The notes under the pieces: generated by a model
The model's input: the letters and a program-made list of their open reading frames with translations, nothing else
The model's database searches: none
What the model was told of the DNA's origin: nothing
Position numbers and translations under genes: made by a program
NCBI GenBank assembly: GCA_001295865.1
Contig: LJHW01000034.1
Coordinates: 1 to 64,000 of the forward strand
Origin: a beta proteobacterium AAP65
GTDB lineage: Bacteria; Pseudomonadota; Gammaproteobacteria; Burkholderiales; Burkholderiaceae_C
Length of the DNA stretch: 64,000 nt
Direction: 5' to 3'
Part shown: in pieces, positions 42,763 through 51,794 of the stretch
How positions within the stretch are numbered: the first letter of the stretch is position 1
How the letters are laid out: every line of letters begins with the position of its first letter

Positions 42763-43860
42763 ATGTCTGCACCCGGGGCCGAGAGTTTATCGGCGCGACT
42801 CTGTCAGCGCCTGCGCACGGCCATCGCCGAAAACGGCGGCTGGCTGCCTTTCGACCGCACCATGGCGATGGCGCTCTACGAGCCGGGCCTGGGCTACTAC
42901 ACACGCGGCACGCCGGTGTTCGGTGCGATGCCCAACTCGGGCAGCGATTTCGTCACCGCGCCGGAGCTGTCGCCCCACTTTGGCCACACGCTCGCGCGCC
43001 AGGTGGCGCAGGCGCTGCAGGCCACGGGCACGCACGAGGTGCTGGAGTTCGGCGCCGGTTCGGGCGCTCTGGCCGAGCAATTGCTGGAGGCGCTGGGCGA
43101 TGCCGTTCAGCGCTACACCATCGTCGACGTGTCCGGCACGCTGCGCGAGCGACAGGCCGAGCGGCTGGCGCGTTTCGCACCCCGGGTGCAGTGGCTGAGC
43201 AGCTGGCCCGATGAGATCAGGGCCGTGGTGGTGGGCAACGAGGTGCTCGACGCCATGCCGGTGCAACTGCTGCACTACGACGGCCGGCAGTGGCTGGAGC
43301 GCGGCGTGGCTGTCGACGGCGAGGCTTTCGCCTGGGCCGACCGCGCCACCACCCTGCGCCCGCCGGGCGAGGGTGTGTTCTTGCCCGGCACCGTCACCGA
43401 GATCCACCCCCAGGCCGAGGCCTTCGTGCGCAGCCTGGCCGAACGCCTGCAGCGCGGCGCCGCGTTTTTCATCGACTACGGCTTCCCCGAGGCCGAGTAC
43501 TACCACCCGCAGCGCACCGGCGGCACGCTGATGTGCCACCACGCCCACCAGGCCGACGCGAACCCGCTGGTGCGGGTGGGCGAGAAGGACATCACCGCGC
43601 ACGTGAACTTCAGCGCCATCGCGCTGGCCGGACAAGACGCCGGCCTGCAGGTGCTGGGCTACACCAGCCAGGCGCGTTTCCTGCTGAACTGCGGGCTGCT
43701 CGATCTCTTGCAGGGCGCCGACATCCGCCAGACCGCGATGGCCCAGAAGCTCATCACCGAGCACGAGATGGGCGAGCTCTTCAAGGTGCTGGGTTTCGTG
43801 AAGGGCGCTGACTTCGGCGCCCTGGGTTTCGCGGCGGGCGACCGCTCGCACACGCTCTGA
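42763..43860 (+). CDS. MidA/NDUFAF7-family SAM-dependent methyltransferase
   Basis: 365-residue methyltransferase of the family whose mitochondrial member NDUFAF7 dimethylates an arginine of a complex I subunit. FDRTMAMALYEPGLGYYTRG and GSDFVTAPELSPHFGHTLA form the family's N-terminus, the SAM motif I is VLEFGAGSGALAEQLL, and VVGNEVLDAMPVQLL and FFIDYGFPEAEYYHP follow. The start matches homologues and the -10-like site. Bacterial substrate unknown. Confidence 0.9.
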   Translation: MSAPGAESLSARLCQRLRTAIAENGGWLPFDRTMAMALYEPGLGYYTRGTPVFGAMPNSGSDFVTAPELSPHFGHTLARQVAQALQATGTHEVLEFGAGSGALAEQLLEALGDAVQRYTIVDVSGTLRERQAERLARFAPRVQWLSSWPDEIRAVVVGNEVLDAMPVQLLHYDGRQWLERGVAVDGEAFAWADRATTLRPPGEGVFLPGTVTEIHPQAEAFVRSLAERLQRGAAFFIDYGFPEAEYYHPQRTGGTLMCHHAHQADANPLVRVGEKDITAHVNFSAIALAGQDAGLQVLGYTSQARFLLNCGLLDLLQGADIRQTAMAQKLITEHEMGELFKVLGFVKGADFGALGFAAGDRSHTL

Positions 43861-43886
43861 GCGGGCGCGGGCCAAGAGAAAAACCG

Positions 43887-44078
43887 ATGCGCTGGCTGCT
43901 CGTCTTCCTGTTGGCCTCCTTGTTCTTCAACGTGCTGCATGGCTGGCTGCGCAAGATCGGCCTGGGCAAGCTGCCGGGCGACTTCAGCTTCAAGCTGCGC
44001 GGGCGTGAATGGCACGTGCCCCTGGCCAGCAGCGTGGTGCTCAGCGTGCTGGCCATGCTGATCGGCTTGATGTTCTGA
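43887..44078 (+). CDS. DUF2905 domain-containing small membrane protein
   Basis: 63-residue protein with two hydrophobic helices (1-16 and 47-62) around a short conserved loop LRKIGLGKLPGDFSFKLRGREWHVPL. The GDF-FKLRG pattern is the mark of DUF2905. It is 26 bases from midA and 13 from the symporter gene. No function is established. Confidence 0.85.
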   Translation: MRWLLVFLLASLFFNVLHGWLRKIGLGKLPGDFSFKLRGREWHVPLASSVVLSVLAMLIGLMF

Positions 44079-44091
44079 AGGCGACACCACC

Positions 44092-45579
44092 ATGACCGCG
44101 GGCATCCTGCTGGCCTTCGTGCTGGGCTACTTCGCACTGCTGCTGGCCGTGGCGTGGTGGACGAGCCGCCGCGCCGACAACGAGGCCTACTTCATCGGCA
44201 GCCGCAACAGCCCGTGGATGCTGGTGGCCTTCGGCATGGTGGGCACCTCGCTGTCGGGTGTCACCTTCATCAGCGTGCCGGGCGCGGTGGGCCTCACGCA
44301 CTTCGGCTACCTGCAGCTGGTGCTGGGGCAGGTGGCGGGTTACTTCGTCATCGCCTTCGTGCTGCTGCCGCTGTACTTCAAGCTCGGCCTCACCTCCATC
44401 TACGGCACGCTGGCGCAGCGCCTGGGGCCGCGCAGCTACCGCACGGGCGCGGCGTTTTTCATCGCCTCGCGCACGCTGGGCGCCACGGCGCGGCTCTACC
44501 TGGTGGTGAAGGTGCTGCAGGACATGATCCTCGACGCCTTCGGCGTGCCCTTCTGGCTGACGGCCGCCGTCATCCTGCTGATGGTGCTGCTCTACACGCT
44601 GGAAGGCGGCGTGCGCACCATCGTGTTCACCGACACGCTGCAGACCGCCGGCATGCTGCTGGGCCTGGGCGTGTGCGTGTGGTTCCTGCTGAACAAGCTC
44701 GACCTCAACGTGCCGCAGGCCCTGGCCGCGATGGACGTGCAGGGGCTGTCGAAAGTGTGGGGCACCGACCCGCTGGCGCGCGACTTCTGGGCCAAGCAAC
44801 TGCTGGCCGGCGCCTTCATCGCCATCGCGATGACGGGCCTGGACCAGGAGATGATGCAGAAGAGCCTCTCGGTGCGCCGCCTGGCCGATTCGCAGAAGAA
44901 CCTGGTGGTGCTGGCCTTCGTGCTGCTGGCGGTGGTGGGCGTGTTCCTCTTCCTGGGCGGGCTGCTCTATCTCTTTGCGCCCACTGTGGGCCTGCAGACC
45001 GCGGGCGACCGCATCTTCCCGGCCGTGGTGCTGGGTTATCTGCCGGTGGCGGTGCAGGTGCTGTTTGTCGTCGCACTGATCTCGGCGCTCTTCCCCAGCG
45101 CCGACGGCGCGCTCACCGCGCTGACCAGCAGCTTCTGCATCGACATCCTGGGCCTGCAGCAGCGCACACAGCTCGACGAAGCGCGCCGCACGCGCATCCG
45201 CCGCTGGGTGCACCTGGGCTTTGCCGCGCTGTTCATGGCGCTGGTGATGGTGTTCAAGGCCGTGGACGACCCCAGCATGATCTGGCTGATCTTGAAGTTG
45301 GCGGCCTACACCTACGGGCCGCTGCTGGGCCTGTTCGCCTACGCCATCTTCAGCCGCCGTCCGGCGCCCGATCGCTGGGCGCCGCTGGTGGCCGTTGCGG
45401 CACCGGCGCTGTGCTGGGTGCTGGATGCGAACCAGGCCGCCTGGCTGGGCGGCTGGCAGATCGGGCTGGAGCTGCTGGTGCTCAACGGCGCGCTCACCTA
45501 CGCCGGCCTGTGGCTGCTGGCGCCGCGTGGTGCGGCCCGCGAGGCTGCCGCCGGCGCAAGCCCCGGCGTGCCGCGCTGA
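44092..45579 (+). CDS. Sodium:solute symporter (SSS family)
   Basis: 495-residue inner-membrane carrier with about 13 helices. The family features are NEAYFIGSRNSPWMLVAFGMVGTSLSGVTFISVPG, the Na-site helix GSRN...GTSLSGV, EGGVRTIVFTDTLQT, MTGLDQEMMQKSLS and ISALFPSADGALTALTSSFC. It resembles bacterial members of unknown substrate (sialate, proline or monocarboxylate have been found in the family). No substrate-specific neighbours. It converges on cca with seven bases between. Confidence 0.9.
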   Translation: MTAGILLAFVLGYFALLLAVAWWTSRRADNEAYFIGSRNSPWMLVAFGMVGTSLSGVTFISVPGAVGLTHFGYLQLVLGQVAGYFVIAFVLLPLYFKLGLTSIYGTLAQRLGPRSYRTGAAFFIASRTLGATARLYLVVKVLQDMILDAFGVPFWLTAAVILLMVLLYTLEGGVRTIVFTDTLQTAGMLLGLGVCVWFLLNKLDLNVPQALAAMDVQGLSKVWGTDPLARDFWAKQLLAGAFIAIAMTGLDQEMMQKSLSVRRLADSQKNLVVLAFVLLAVVGVFLFLGGLLYLFAPTVGLQTAGDRIFPAVVLGYLPVAVQVLFVVALISALFPSADGALTALTSSFCIDILGLQQRTQLDEARRTRIRRWVHLGFAALFMALVMVFKAVDDPSMIWLILKLAAYTYGPLLGLFAYAIFSRRPAPDRWAPLVAVAAPALCWVLDANQAAWLGGWQIGLELLVLNGALTYAGLWLLAPRGAAREAAAGASPGVPR

Positions 45580-45586
45580 GGGCCCG

Positions 45587-46810
45587 TCAGCCCAGCGCGG
45601 CTTGCACCGCGGCCACGCGCGTGTTGTGCACCGCGGCGCCGATCTCGGGGCCTTGTTTGCCGCGCGACATCGCAGCCTGTGCCGCGGTGGCGGTGTCGAT
45701 GGTGCGCGCAGCGGCCAGCAAAGGCGGCAGGCGCGTGGCGGGTTCGTAGGGCCGGTCTTGCAGCCCGGTGCGGCCGCGTGCATCGCAGGCACAAGCCAGC
45801 AGGGCCTGCTCGAAACGTTCGGGCCGGCGCAGCGCATCGCAACGTTCGAAGAGCCGCACCAGCCCGCCGGCATTCAAGCTGCCACTGCCATGCAGGTGCG
45901 TGTGTTCACGCGCCACCACCTCGGCCAGCTCGCGGCACTCCACGGGCACCCGCAGGCGTTCACCCAGCGCCGCGGCCAGCTTGGCACTGCGCCCTTCGTG
46001 GCCGATGTGGCGCGGCCAGGCCTCGGGGTGGGTGTTGCCCTTGCCCAGGTCGTGGCACAGACAGGCCCAGCGCACGGCCAGCGGCGCGTTCACGCGCGCG
46101 GCTTCGTCCAGCACCAGCAGCAGGTGCACGCCGGTGTCCACCTCGGGGTGGTGGGCCACGGGCTGCGGTACGCCCCACAGGCGGTTCACCTCGGGCAGCA
46201 GGCGATCCAGCGCGCCGCATTCGCGCAGCACTTCCAGCATGCGGCTGGGGCGGGCCGTCATCAGGCCGCGGGAAAGCTCTTGCCACACACGTTCCGGCAC
46301 GAGGTGGTCGACCTCGCCGTCGTCCACCATCTGCCGCAGCAGCGCCAGGGTCTCGGGGGCGATGCTGAAGTCGGCAAAACGCGCCGCCAGCCGCGCCAGG
46401 CGCAGCAGGCGCACCGGGTCTTCGACGAAAGCCGGCGACACATGCCGCAGCACCCGCGCCTCGATGTCGCGCTGGCCGCCATGCGGGTCGATCAGCGTGC
46501 CGTCTTCGGCCATCGCGATGGCGTTGATGGTCAGGTCGCGACGCAGCAGGTCGTCTTCCAGCGTCACGCCCGGCGCGGCGTGGACGGCGAAGCCGCGGTA
46601 GCCAGGGCCGGTCTTGCGCTCGGTGCGCGCGAGGGCCACCTCTTCGCCGGTCTGCGGGTGGATGAAAACCGGGAAGTCCTTGCCCACGGCCTTGTAGCCC
46701 AGGGCCAGCATTTCATCGGGCGTGGCGCCCACGGCCACCCAGTCGCGGTCGCTCTCGGGCAAGCCCAGCAGGCGGTCGCGCACGGCGCCGCCCACCACGT
46801 ACAACTGCAT
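45587..46810 (-). CDS. cca: Multifunctional CCA tRNA nucleotidyltransferase
   Basis: 407-residue class II enzyme adding or repairing the 3'-CCA of tRNAs. The N-terminal nucleotidyltransferase site contains YVVGGAVRDRLLG and RDWVAVG, with DLLRRDLTINAIA and DPHGGQRDIEARVLRHV following. The C-terminal HD domain (HPEVDTGVHLLLVLDEA and CLCHDLGKG) adds the phosphohydrolase activities seen in E. coli-type enzymes. ATG 46810 gives MQLYVVGGAVRD, matching E. coli; an ATG two codons earlier is possible. Confidence 0.95.
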   Translation of the reverse strand: MQLYVVGGAVRDRLLGLPESDRDWVAVGATPDEMLALGYKAVGKDFPVFIHPQTGEEVALARTERKTGPGYRGFAVHAAPGVTLEDDLLRRDLTINAIAMAEDGTLIDPHGGQRDIEARVLRHVSPAFVEDPVRLLRLARLAARFADFSIAPETLALLRQMVDDGEVDHLVPERVWQELSRGLMTARPSRMLEVLRECGALDRLLPEVNRLWGVPQPVAHHPEVDTGVHLLLVLDEAARVNAPLAVRWACLCHDLGKGNTHPEAWPRHIGHEGRSAKLAAALGERLRVPVECRELAEVVAREHTHLHGSGSLNAGGLVRLFERCDALRRPERFEQALLACACDARGRTGLQDRPYEPATRLPPLLAAARTIDTATAAQAAMSRGKQGPEIGAAVHNTRVAAVQAALG

Positions 46811-46840
46811 CAGCATCAGAAAGTTTGGGTCCGGTGTGGG

Positions 46841-47518
46841 TCAGCGGTGCTGACGGTAGGGTTCGTCTTCGGCGATGAAATCGCACTCTTCCAGCGCGTC
46901 GACGATCCAGGCACGAACGCCAGGCGTGGCGGCCACGCGGCCGATGTAGTCGTGCAGGCGGTGCGGCATGGGCAGCGCGTAGGTGCGCAGCCGCATGCAA
47001 ACGGGCGCAAACATCGCGTCGGCCGCGCCGAAGGCGCCGAAGAGGAAAGGCCCGCCGCTGTCGTTCATCGCCTCGGCCCACATCTGTTCGATGCGCAGCA
47101 CGTCGGCACGCACCGCGGGCTGTTCGGCCCAGATCTTGGCGCCCACCTCGGGCAGCGCGGCCTCGATGTTCATCGGGCAGTGCGTGCGCAGCGCGCTGAA
47201 GCCGCTGTGCATCTCGGCGCAGATCGAGCGGGCCCGCGCACGTTCGCGCATGCCCTCGGGCCAGATGCCGTGGCCGGGGAACTTGTCGTGCAGGTACTCG
47301 ATGATGGCCATCGTGTCCCACACCGCGAAGTCGTCGTCCAGCAGCACCGGCACCTTGCCCGAGGGCGAGAAGGTGGCCACTTCGCGGCGGAAGGGCGAGC
47401 CCGGCGAGAAGTCGAAGCGCAGCTTGCGCTCTTCAAACGGCAGGCCCAGCTGCTTCATCAGCACCCAGGGCCGCATCGACCACGACGAGTAGTTCTTGTT
47501 GCCGATCACCAAGTGCAT
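46841..47518 (-). CDS. Glutathione S-transferase family protein
   Basis: 225-residue GST. The thioredoxin-fold domain starts LVIGNKNYSSWSMRPWVLMKQLG and has the cis-Pro glutathione site GKVPVLLDDDFAVWDTMAI; the helical C-terminal domain runs from about residue 85. The NYSSWSMRPW start resembles the SSNA (YfcF-like) bacterial subgroup, where Ser rather than Tyr activates glutathione. GAGGAG lies six bases before the ATG. The following cca gene is about 30 bases downstream on the same strand. Confidence 0.9.
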   Translation of the reverse strand: MHLVIGNKNYSSWSMRPWVLMKQLGLPFEERKLRFDFSPGSPFRREVATFSPSGKVPVLLDDDFAVWDTMAIIEYLHDKFPGHGIWPEGMRERARARSICAEMHSGFSALRTHCPMNIEAALPEVGAKIWAEQPAVRADVLRIEQMWAEAMNDSGGPFLFGAFGAADAMFAPVCMRLRTYALPMPHRLHDYIGRVAATPGVRAWIVDALEECDFIAEDEPYRQHR

Positions 47519-47604
47519 GGTCCACTCCTCGCCCACGCGCCGTGCGTGCAGGGCCCCATGCTAGGCCGAGATGCGGCCGCGTGGCTTGATTTGCCCGCAT
47601 GAAT

Positions 47605-47625
47605 CCGATGCCTGTGCGGCATCGG
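47605..47625 (-). terminator. Hairpin downstream of the NDUFA9-like gene
   Basis: Perfect eight-base stem CCGATGCC/GGCATCGG with a five-base loop, 13 bases past the stop of the minus-strand NAD-binding protein gene. Only a weak T-run follows (ATTCAT). Confidence 0.45.
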
Positions 47626-47638
47626 CGGCCGGGCTGCT

Positions 47639-48598
47639 TCAGTCGCGCCGCGCCCCAGCGCGCAGCTTTTCCAGCTTGGCGCGGCCGTGTTCGTGGCCCA
47701 GGTAGCCGGGCCCGATGGCCTCCAGCGGCGTGGGCGTGATGCCCAGGGCTTGCAGCCCCAGCAGCTGCCCGCTGGCCACGTTGGGCAGCTTCATCGAATC
47801 GATGTTGTCGCGCGACATGAGTGTGGGCCCGGGCATCAGCTCCATCGCCAGCGCCTGCAGCCGCGCGATGCCGTCGGGCAGCGCCATGATGGGCCGCTCG
47901 TGGCCCGACCAGCGCCCGGCCAGCCGCACCAGCTCGGCCAGCGTGTAGACGGTGGGGCCGGCGAGCTCGTAGGTCTTGCCGATGCTGGCCGGCTGCTGCA
48001 GCGCGGCCACGATGGCGGCTGCGACGTCGTCCACCCACACTGGCTGGAAACGGGCCTGCGTGCCGGCCAGCGGCAGGAAAGGCGCCAGACGCTGCAACTG
48101 CGCGAAAAGGTTGAGGAAGCTGTCTTCGGCCCCGAAGATGACCGAAGGGCGCAGCAGCGTGAGCTGCAGGCCGCTTTGCTCCAGCACGTGTTCGCCGGCC
48201 GTCTTGCTGCGCAGGTAGTTCGAAGGCGCTGCGTTGACTTCACGGCCGACGCCCAGGGCGCTGACGTGCACCAAGCGCTGCACACCCGCGTTGCGGCAGG
48301 CCTGCGCCAAATGGCGCGGCAGCTGCACGTGGGCGCGGTCGAAAGCCGCTGCGCTGCCGTGCAGGATGGCCACCAGGTTCACCACCGCGTCACAGCCGGC
48401 CACCAGGCGGGCGAGTGCGGCGTCGTCGTTCACATCGGCCTGCACCAGCTGCACGGTGGGCAGGGCGCTCAGGCCCTTGGCGCGCGCTGCGCGGCGCGAG
48501 GGCACCACGATGCGCAGCCGCGGGTTCAGGGCCGCCAGGCGCTGGCACAAGGCACGGCCGACGAAGCCGGTGCCGCCGAGGACAAGGATGCTGTTCAT
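47639..48598 (-). CDS. NAD(P)-binding epimerase-like protein (complex I NDUFA9 family)
   Basis: 319-residue atypical SDR. The nucleotide-binding motif is ILVLGGTGFVGRALCQRL, followed by RARAARAKGLSAL-type basic patch, HVSALGVGREVNAAPSNYLRSKTAGE (with a YLRSK rather than YxxxK arrangement) and LLRPSVIFGAEDSFLN. It fits the family related to the NDUFA9 accessory subunit of complex I. It lies 24 bases after slt on the same strand, so both are likely co-transcribed. Substrate unknown. Confidence 0.87.
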   Translation of the reverse strand: MNSILVLGGTGFVGRALCQRLAALNPRLRIVVPSRRAARAKGLSALPTVQLVQADVNDDAALARLVAGCDAVVNLVAILHGSAAAFDRAHVQLPRHLAQACRNAGVQRLVHVSALGVGREVNAAPSNYLRSKTAGEHVLEQSGLQLTLLRPSVIFGAEDSFLNLFAQLQRLAPFLPLAGTQARFQPVWVDDVAAAIVAALQQPASIGKTYELAGPTVYTLAELVRLAGRWSGHERPIMALPDGIARLQALAMELMPGPTLMSRDNIDSMKLPNVASGQLLGLQALGITPTPLEAIGPGYLGHEHGRAKLEKLRAGARRD

Positions 48599-48622
48599 GG
48601 AAGGCTGGGTGCTCGTGTTCGA

Positions 48623-50710
48623 TCAGGGCAGGTCGCGGTCGGTGGTGGCCGCGGCGGGGTCGCGCGGGCCGATGGGCGGGCCCAGGCGCTCACGCAGCGT
48701 GGGCATGCGGCCGCCCAGCGCCGGCGCGTGCACGGCGGCATAGGCCACGCTGTTGGACAGCACCTTCTTCACGTAGTCGCGTGTTTCGTTGAAGGGGATG
48801 GTCTCGGCCCAGATGGCGGCATCGTGCGTGCCGCCGGCCTCGCGCCAGCGGCGCGGGCGGCCGGGGCCGGCGTTGTAGGCGGCCGTGGCCATGGCGAGCG
48901 AGCCGTCCAGGTCGTCGAGCACACGCTTCAGGTAGAAGGTGCCGAGCTGCAGGTTCAGGCTGGTGTCGTTGATGAAACCGGCCTGCCAGGGCAGGCCGAG
49001 CTTGCGCGCCGTCCAGCGTGCGGTGGCGGGCATCAGCTGCATCAGGCCGCTGGCGCCCACGCCCGAACGCGCATCGATGACGAAACGCGATTCCTGCCGG
49101 ATCAGGCCCAGCACCAGCGCGGGGTCGAGCCCGGCGCCGCGGGCGCGCTCTTGCACCATTTCGCGGAAGGCCAGCGGGTAACGCTGCTGCACGTCGATCT
49201 CGCTGCGCGTGCGCTCGCTGGTGTTGATGCAGCGGTCCCAGACCTCGCGCTCGCAGGCCCAGTGCGCAGCAGCCAGCAGTTCACGTTCGGGCAGGCCGCG
49301 CAGCGTGTAGTTCCATTCGCGGGTGCCTTCACTGCGCAGGCCCAGGGCCAGCAGCTGCAGCGCGCGCTGGAAGCCGGGGTTGCCGCGCACGGCCTCGCGT
49401 TCGGCGGCGTTCAGCGCCTGCGGGGCCGGCGGCAGGCGCAAGGGCTGGCCCAGGTCTTCACCGGCCAGCAGGCCGTAGAAGCTGAAAGGCGACACCAGCC
49501 CGGCGAGCACGCTGCGCGCCGCGGCGCGTGCGGCCTCGCCTTCGGGCCCGGCCGGGGCGCGTGCGAGGTCGGCCTGCGCCTGCCAGTAGACCCAGGCCTC
49601 CTGGCGCTGCTCGGCCGGCGGCATGGCCGCGATGGCACGCTGCACCAGCGCCCAGCGTTCCTTGTCGCGCGCCGGCTGGCGCAGCGCAGCGCGCACGTGC
49701 CAGGCCAGCACGTCTTCGCTCCAGGGCGGTTGCACGCCGGGCTTGTGGCTGCGGTCCCAAAGCTGCCAGGCGCGGCGCGCGTGTTCGGCGGCTTGTGGCT
49801 GCAGCTTCAGGCCGGCCTGGCGCGCGATCTGCGCCCACACAAAGGCCTCTTGCGCTGCGCTCAGTCGGGCCGCGGTACTGGCTTCCAGGCGCCTGGCGGC
49901 TTCGTCGGGGTCTTCAACGGCCGCGCGCATGAGCGCCAGCATCAGCAGCGGGTGGCCCTGGCGGCCGGCGCCCGCGTGGCGCTGGCGCAGGTAGCGGTCG
50001 GGCCGCTCGACGATCTCCACCACCGTCTTCTCGGTGGCCTTGCCCAGCAGCGCCGCGGCCGTGCGCAGGCTGCGCAGCCGGCCTTGTTCGGCGGCGGTGT
50101 GCACGCGGGCCCAGATGTCGTCTTCGGTGAACACACGCGCTTCCAGCAGCGTGGCGGCCAGCAGGGTGCAACCGGGTTCCAGCTCACGCTGGGCCTGCCA
50201 GGCGGCCAGCGCGGCGAGGCGCACGTCTTGTTTCTCCAGGTGGCGCGCCAGCAGCACGTGGCAGGTGACCTCGCGGTCGTCGTTCATGCGGAAGCGCGGG
50301 AACTCCGCGCGCACACCGGCCCAGTCTTGCCGGCGGCCCAGTTCCAGCAGCCAGTCGTTGCGCAGGCGGTCTTCGACGTAGGTGCTGGGCCAGCGCGCGT
50401 AGAAGGCGTCGAGCTCGGGCTGCTGCGCGGTGGCCAGGCGGTTGCTGAGTTCCCAGTAGTCGGCCCACATCGCCAGCGGGTGGCCTTGCTGCTGCAGCGC
50501 GTCACGCGTGGCCAGCAGTGCTGCACGGTCGCCGCGGCGCAGGGCTTCGCGCGCCTGCACGACGGTGTTGTCGCCTGCGCTGGGTGGCGGCAGCTGCGCC
50601 TGCGCCGGGGCCCAGGCCGCCAGCGTCAGCAACGCCACCAGGCCGGCCGCTGCCGCGCGCCAGCATCGGGGGGCCGGCCTGCGGCCGCGGGGGTGGGCAC
50701 TCGGTCTCAT
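48623..50710 (-). CDS. slt: Soluble lytic murein transglycosylase (Slt70-like)
   Basis: 695-residue periplasmic muramidase-like enzyme making 1,6-anhydro ends. A signal peptide (about 15-40, ending APAQAQ) precedes a long alpha-superhelical, Ala/Arg-rich U-domain; the C-terminal lysozyme-like domain holds LVLGLIRQESRF with the catalytic Glu and GASGLMQLMPATARW, then NLQLGTFYLKRVLDDL and AYNAGPGRPRRW. The start follows a TAAATT hexamer by seven bases. Length is close to E. coli Slt70. Confidence 0.93.
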   Translation of the reverse strand: MRPSAHPRGRRPAPRCWRAAAAGLVALLTLAAWAPAQAQLPPPSAGDNTVVQAREALRRGDRAALLATRDALQQQGHPLAMWADYWELSNRLATAQQPELDAFYARWPSTYVEDRLRNDWLLELGRRQDWAGVRAEFPRFRMNDDREVTCHVLLARHLEKQDVRLAALAAWQAQRELEPGCTLLAATLLEARVFTEDDIWARVHTAAEQGRLRSLRTAAALLGKATEKTVVEIVERPDRYLRQRHAGAGRQGHPLLMLALMRAAVEDPDEAARRLEASTAARLSAAQEAFVWAQIARQAGLKLQPQAAEHARRAWQLWDRSHKPGVQPPWSEDVLAWHVRAALRQPARDKERWALVQRAIAAMPPAEQRQEAWVYWQAQADLARAPAGPEGEAARAAARSVLAGLVSPFSFYGLLAGEDLGQPLRLPPAPQALNAAEREAVRGNPGFQRALQLLALGLRSEGTREWNYTLRGLPERELLAAAHWACEREVWDRCINTSERTRSEIDVQQRYPLAFREMVQERARGAGLDPALVLGLIRQESRFVIDARSGVGASGLMQLMPATARWTARKLGLPWQAGFINDTSLNLQLGTFYLKRVLDDLDGSLAMATAAYNAGPGRPRRWREAGGTHDAAIWAETIPFNETRDYVKKVLSNSVAYAAVHAPALGGRMPTLRERLGPPIGPRDPAAATTDRDLP

Positions 50711-50717
50711 GCGGCTG

Positions 50718-50723
50718 AATTTA
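50718..50723 (-). promoter_or_regulatory. -10-like hexamer TAAATT before slt
   Basis: On the minus strand TAAATT ends seven bases before the slt ATG; it is the only AT-rich stretch in the slt/lysR gap. Confidence 0.4.
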
Positions 50724-50747
50724 GCGCAGGGGGGTGTAGCCCCTCTG

Positions 50748-51698
50748 TCATGCAGGCAGCGGTTCACGGGCCAGTTCTTCGCGCGTCAAGGCGGCCTGCT
50801 CCAGCAGCCAGCCTTCGAAGGCGGCCAGGGCGGGGCGTTCACGCCGCGCCGGCCAGCGCACCAGCCAGTACGAGAAGGGCGACATCACCCGGCCGGCGCT
50901 GCCGAAGGGCTCGACCAGTTCGCCGCGTGCGATGGCCTCGCGCACCAACGGCACGCGGGCCAGCGCCAGGCCCTGGCCGGCCAGCGCCGCCTGCACCTGC
51001 TGGTAGGTGAAGTTCAGGTAGACCCAGCCTCGCGGCTGCAGCCCCGGCGGCGCGTTCAGGCGCAGCCAGTGGCGCCAGCTCAGGTACTCGGCGCTGGGCC
51101 GAGGGTCGTCTTCTTCGAGCAGCGTGTGGCTGGCCAGATCGGCGGCGCTGCGCAACGGCAGGCGCTGCAGCAAGGCCGGGCTGGCCACGGGTGTGAGCAC
51201 CTCGCCGAAGAGCAAGGTGCTGCCCGGCGGCGCCTGCTCCGGGCGGCAGTAGCGCAGCGCGAGGTCGATCTCGGGGTCGTCGAAATCGACCAGGTGGTCG
51301 CTGGCCGATATGCGGATGTCCGATTCCGGGTGCGTGTTCTGGAAACCCGCCAGCCGCGGCAGCAGCCACAGCGAGGCAAAGCTGGCAAAGGTGGTCACGC
51401 CCACCGGCTGGCGGTGCTGGGTGTGGCGGATCTGGCGCACGCTGCGGTCCATCTGCGCCAGCAGCGGCGCCACGCTCTGCAGCAGCTGCGCGCCGGGTCC
51501 GGTGAGCTCGACATGCCGCGTGCCGCGCAGGAAGAGCGTGGCGCCGAGTTCGTCTTCCAGGCTGCGGATCTGCCGGCTGATGGCCGGTTGCGTGAGGTGC
51601 AGCTCTTCGGCCGCAGCGCGGAAGCTCAGGCGCCGCGCCACGGCCTCGAAGGCCCGCAAGGGGCCGATGGACAGCGGGCGGTGGCGCGGGGCATTCAT
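50748..51698 (-). CDS. LysR-family transcriptional regulator (GcvA-like)
   Basis: 316-residue regulator with an N-terminal winged helix-turn-helix (residues 10-70: LRAFEAVARRLSFRAAAEELH, LTQPAISRQIRSLEDEL) and a periplasmic-binding-like effector domain. The HTH and the SDIRISASDHLVDFD-type centre resemble GcvA-like regulators. It is divergent from a DUF2917 gene with 96 bases between, carrying a TGATT-ATC-AATCA dyad over its own -10; divergent LysR genes usually control both themselves and the neighbour. Effector unknown. Confidence 0.92.
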   Translation of the reverse strand: MNAPRHRPLSIGPLRAFEAVARRLSFRAAAEELHLTQPAISRQIRSLEDELGATLFLRGTRHVELTGPGAQLLQSVAPLLAQMDRSVRQIRHTQHRQPVGVTTFASFASLWLLPRLAGFQNTHPESDIRISASDHLVDFDDPEIDLALRYCRPEQAPPGSTLLFGEVLTPVASPALLQRLPLRSAADLASHTLLEEDDPRPSAEYLSWRHWLRLNAPPGLQPRGWVYLNFTYQQVQAALAGQGLALARVPLVREAIARGELVEPFGSAGRVMSPFSYWLVRWPARRERPALAAFEGWLLEQAALTREELAREPLPA

Positions 51699-51704
51699 TA
51701 CCGA

Positions 51705-51717
51705 TGATTATCAATCA
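51705..51717. promoter_or_regulatory. Candidate LysR binding site
   Basis: TGATT-ATC-AATCA, a perfect inverted repeat, overlaps the GATAAT hexamer that lies eight bases before the lysR ATG. Two more TGATT half-sites follow at 51730 and 51759 and an inverted CGGGT/ACCCG at 51746-51757, the kind of spread array LysR tetramers occupy. Confidence 0.5.
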
Positions 51718-51794
51718 AGCCCCGCAACATGATTGGACGGTGCGCCGGGTAAACCCGATGATTCGCTCCGCTGAGAGAAGACAAGGACCGCACC

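Noticed and set aside
45395-47602. 735-codon plus-strand open frame across cca and GST
   Set aside because: Covers two recognised minus-strand genes; no family similarity.
47687-51010. 1107-codon plus-strand open frame opposite the NDUFA9-like, slt and lysR genes
   Set aside because: It spans three recognised minus-strand genes; the composition (Gln/His/Arg/Gly-rich) is the usual antisense shadow in high-GC DNA.
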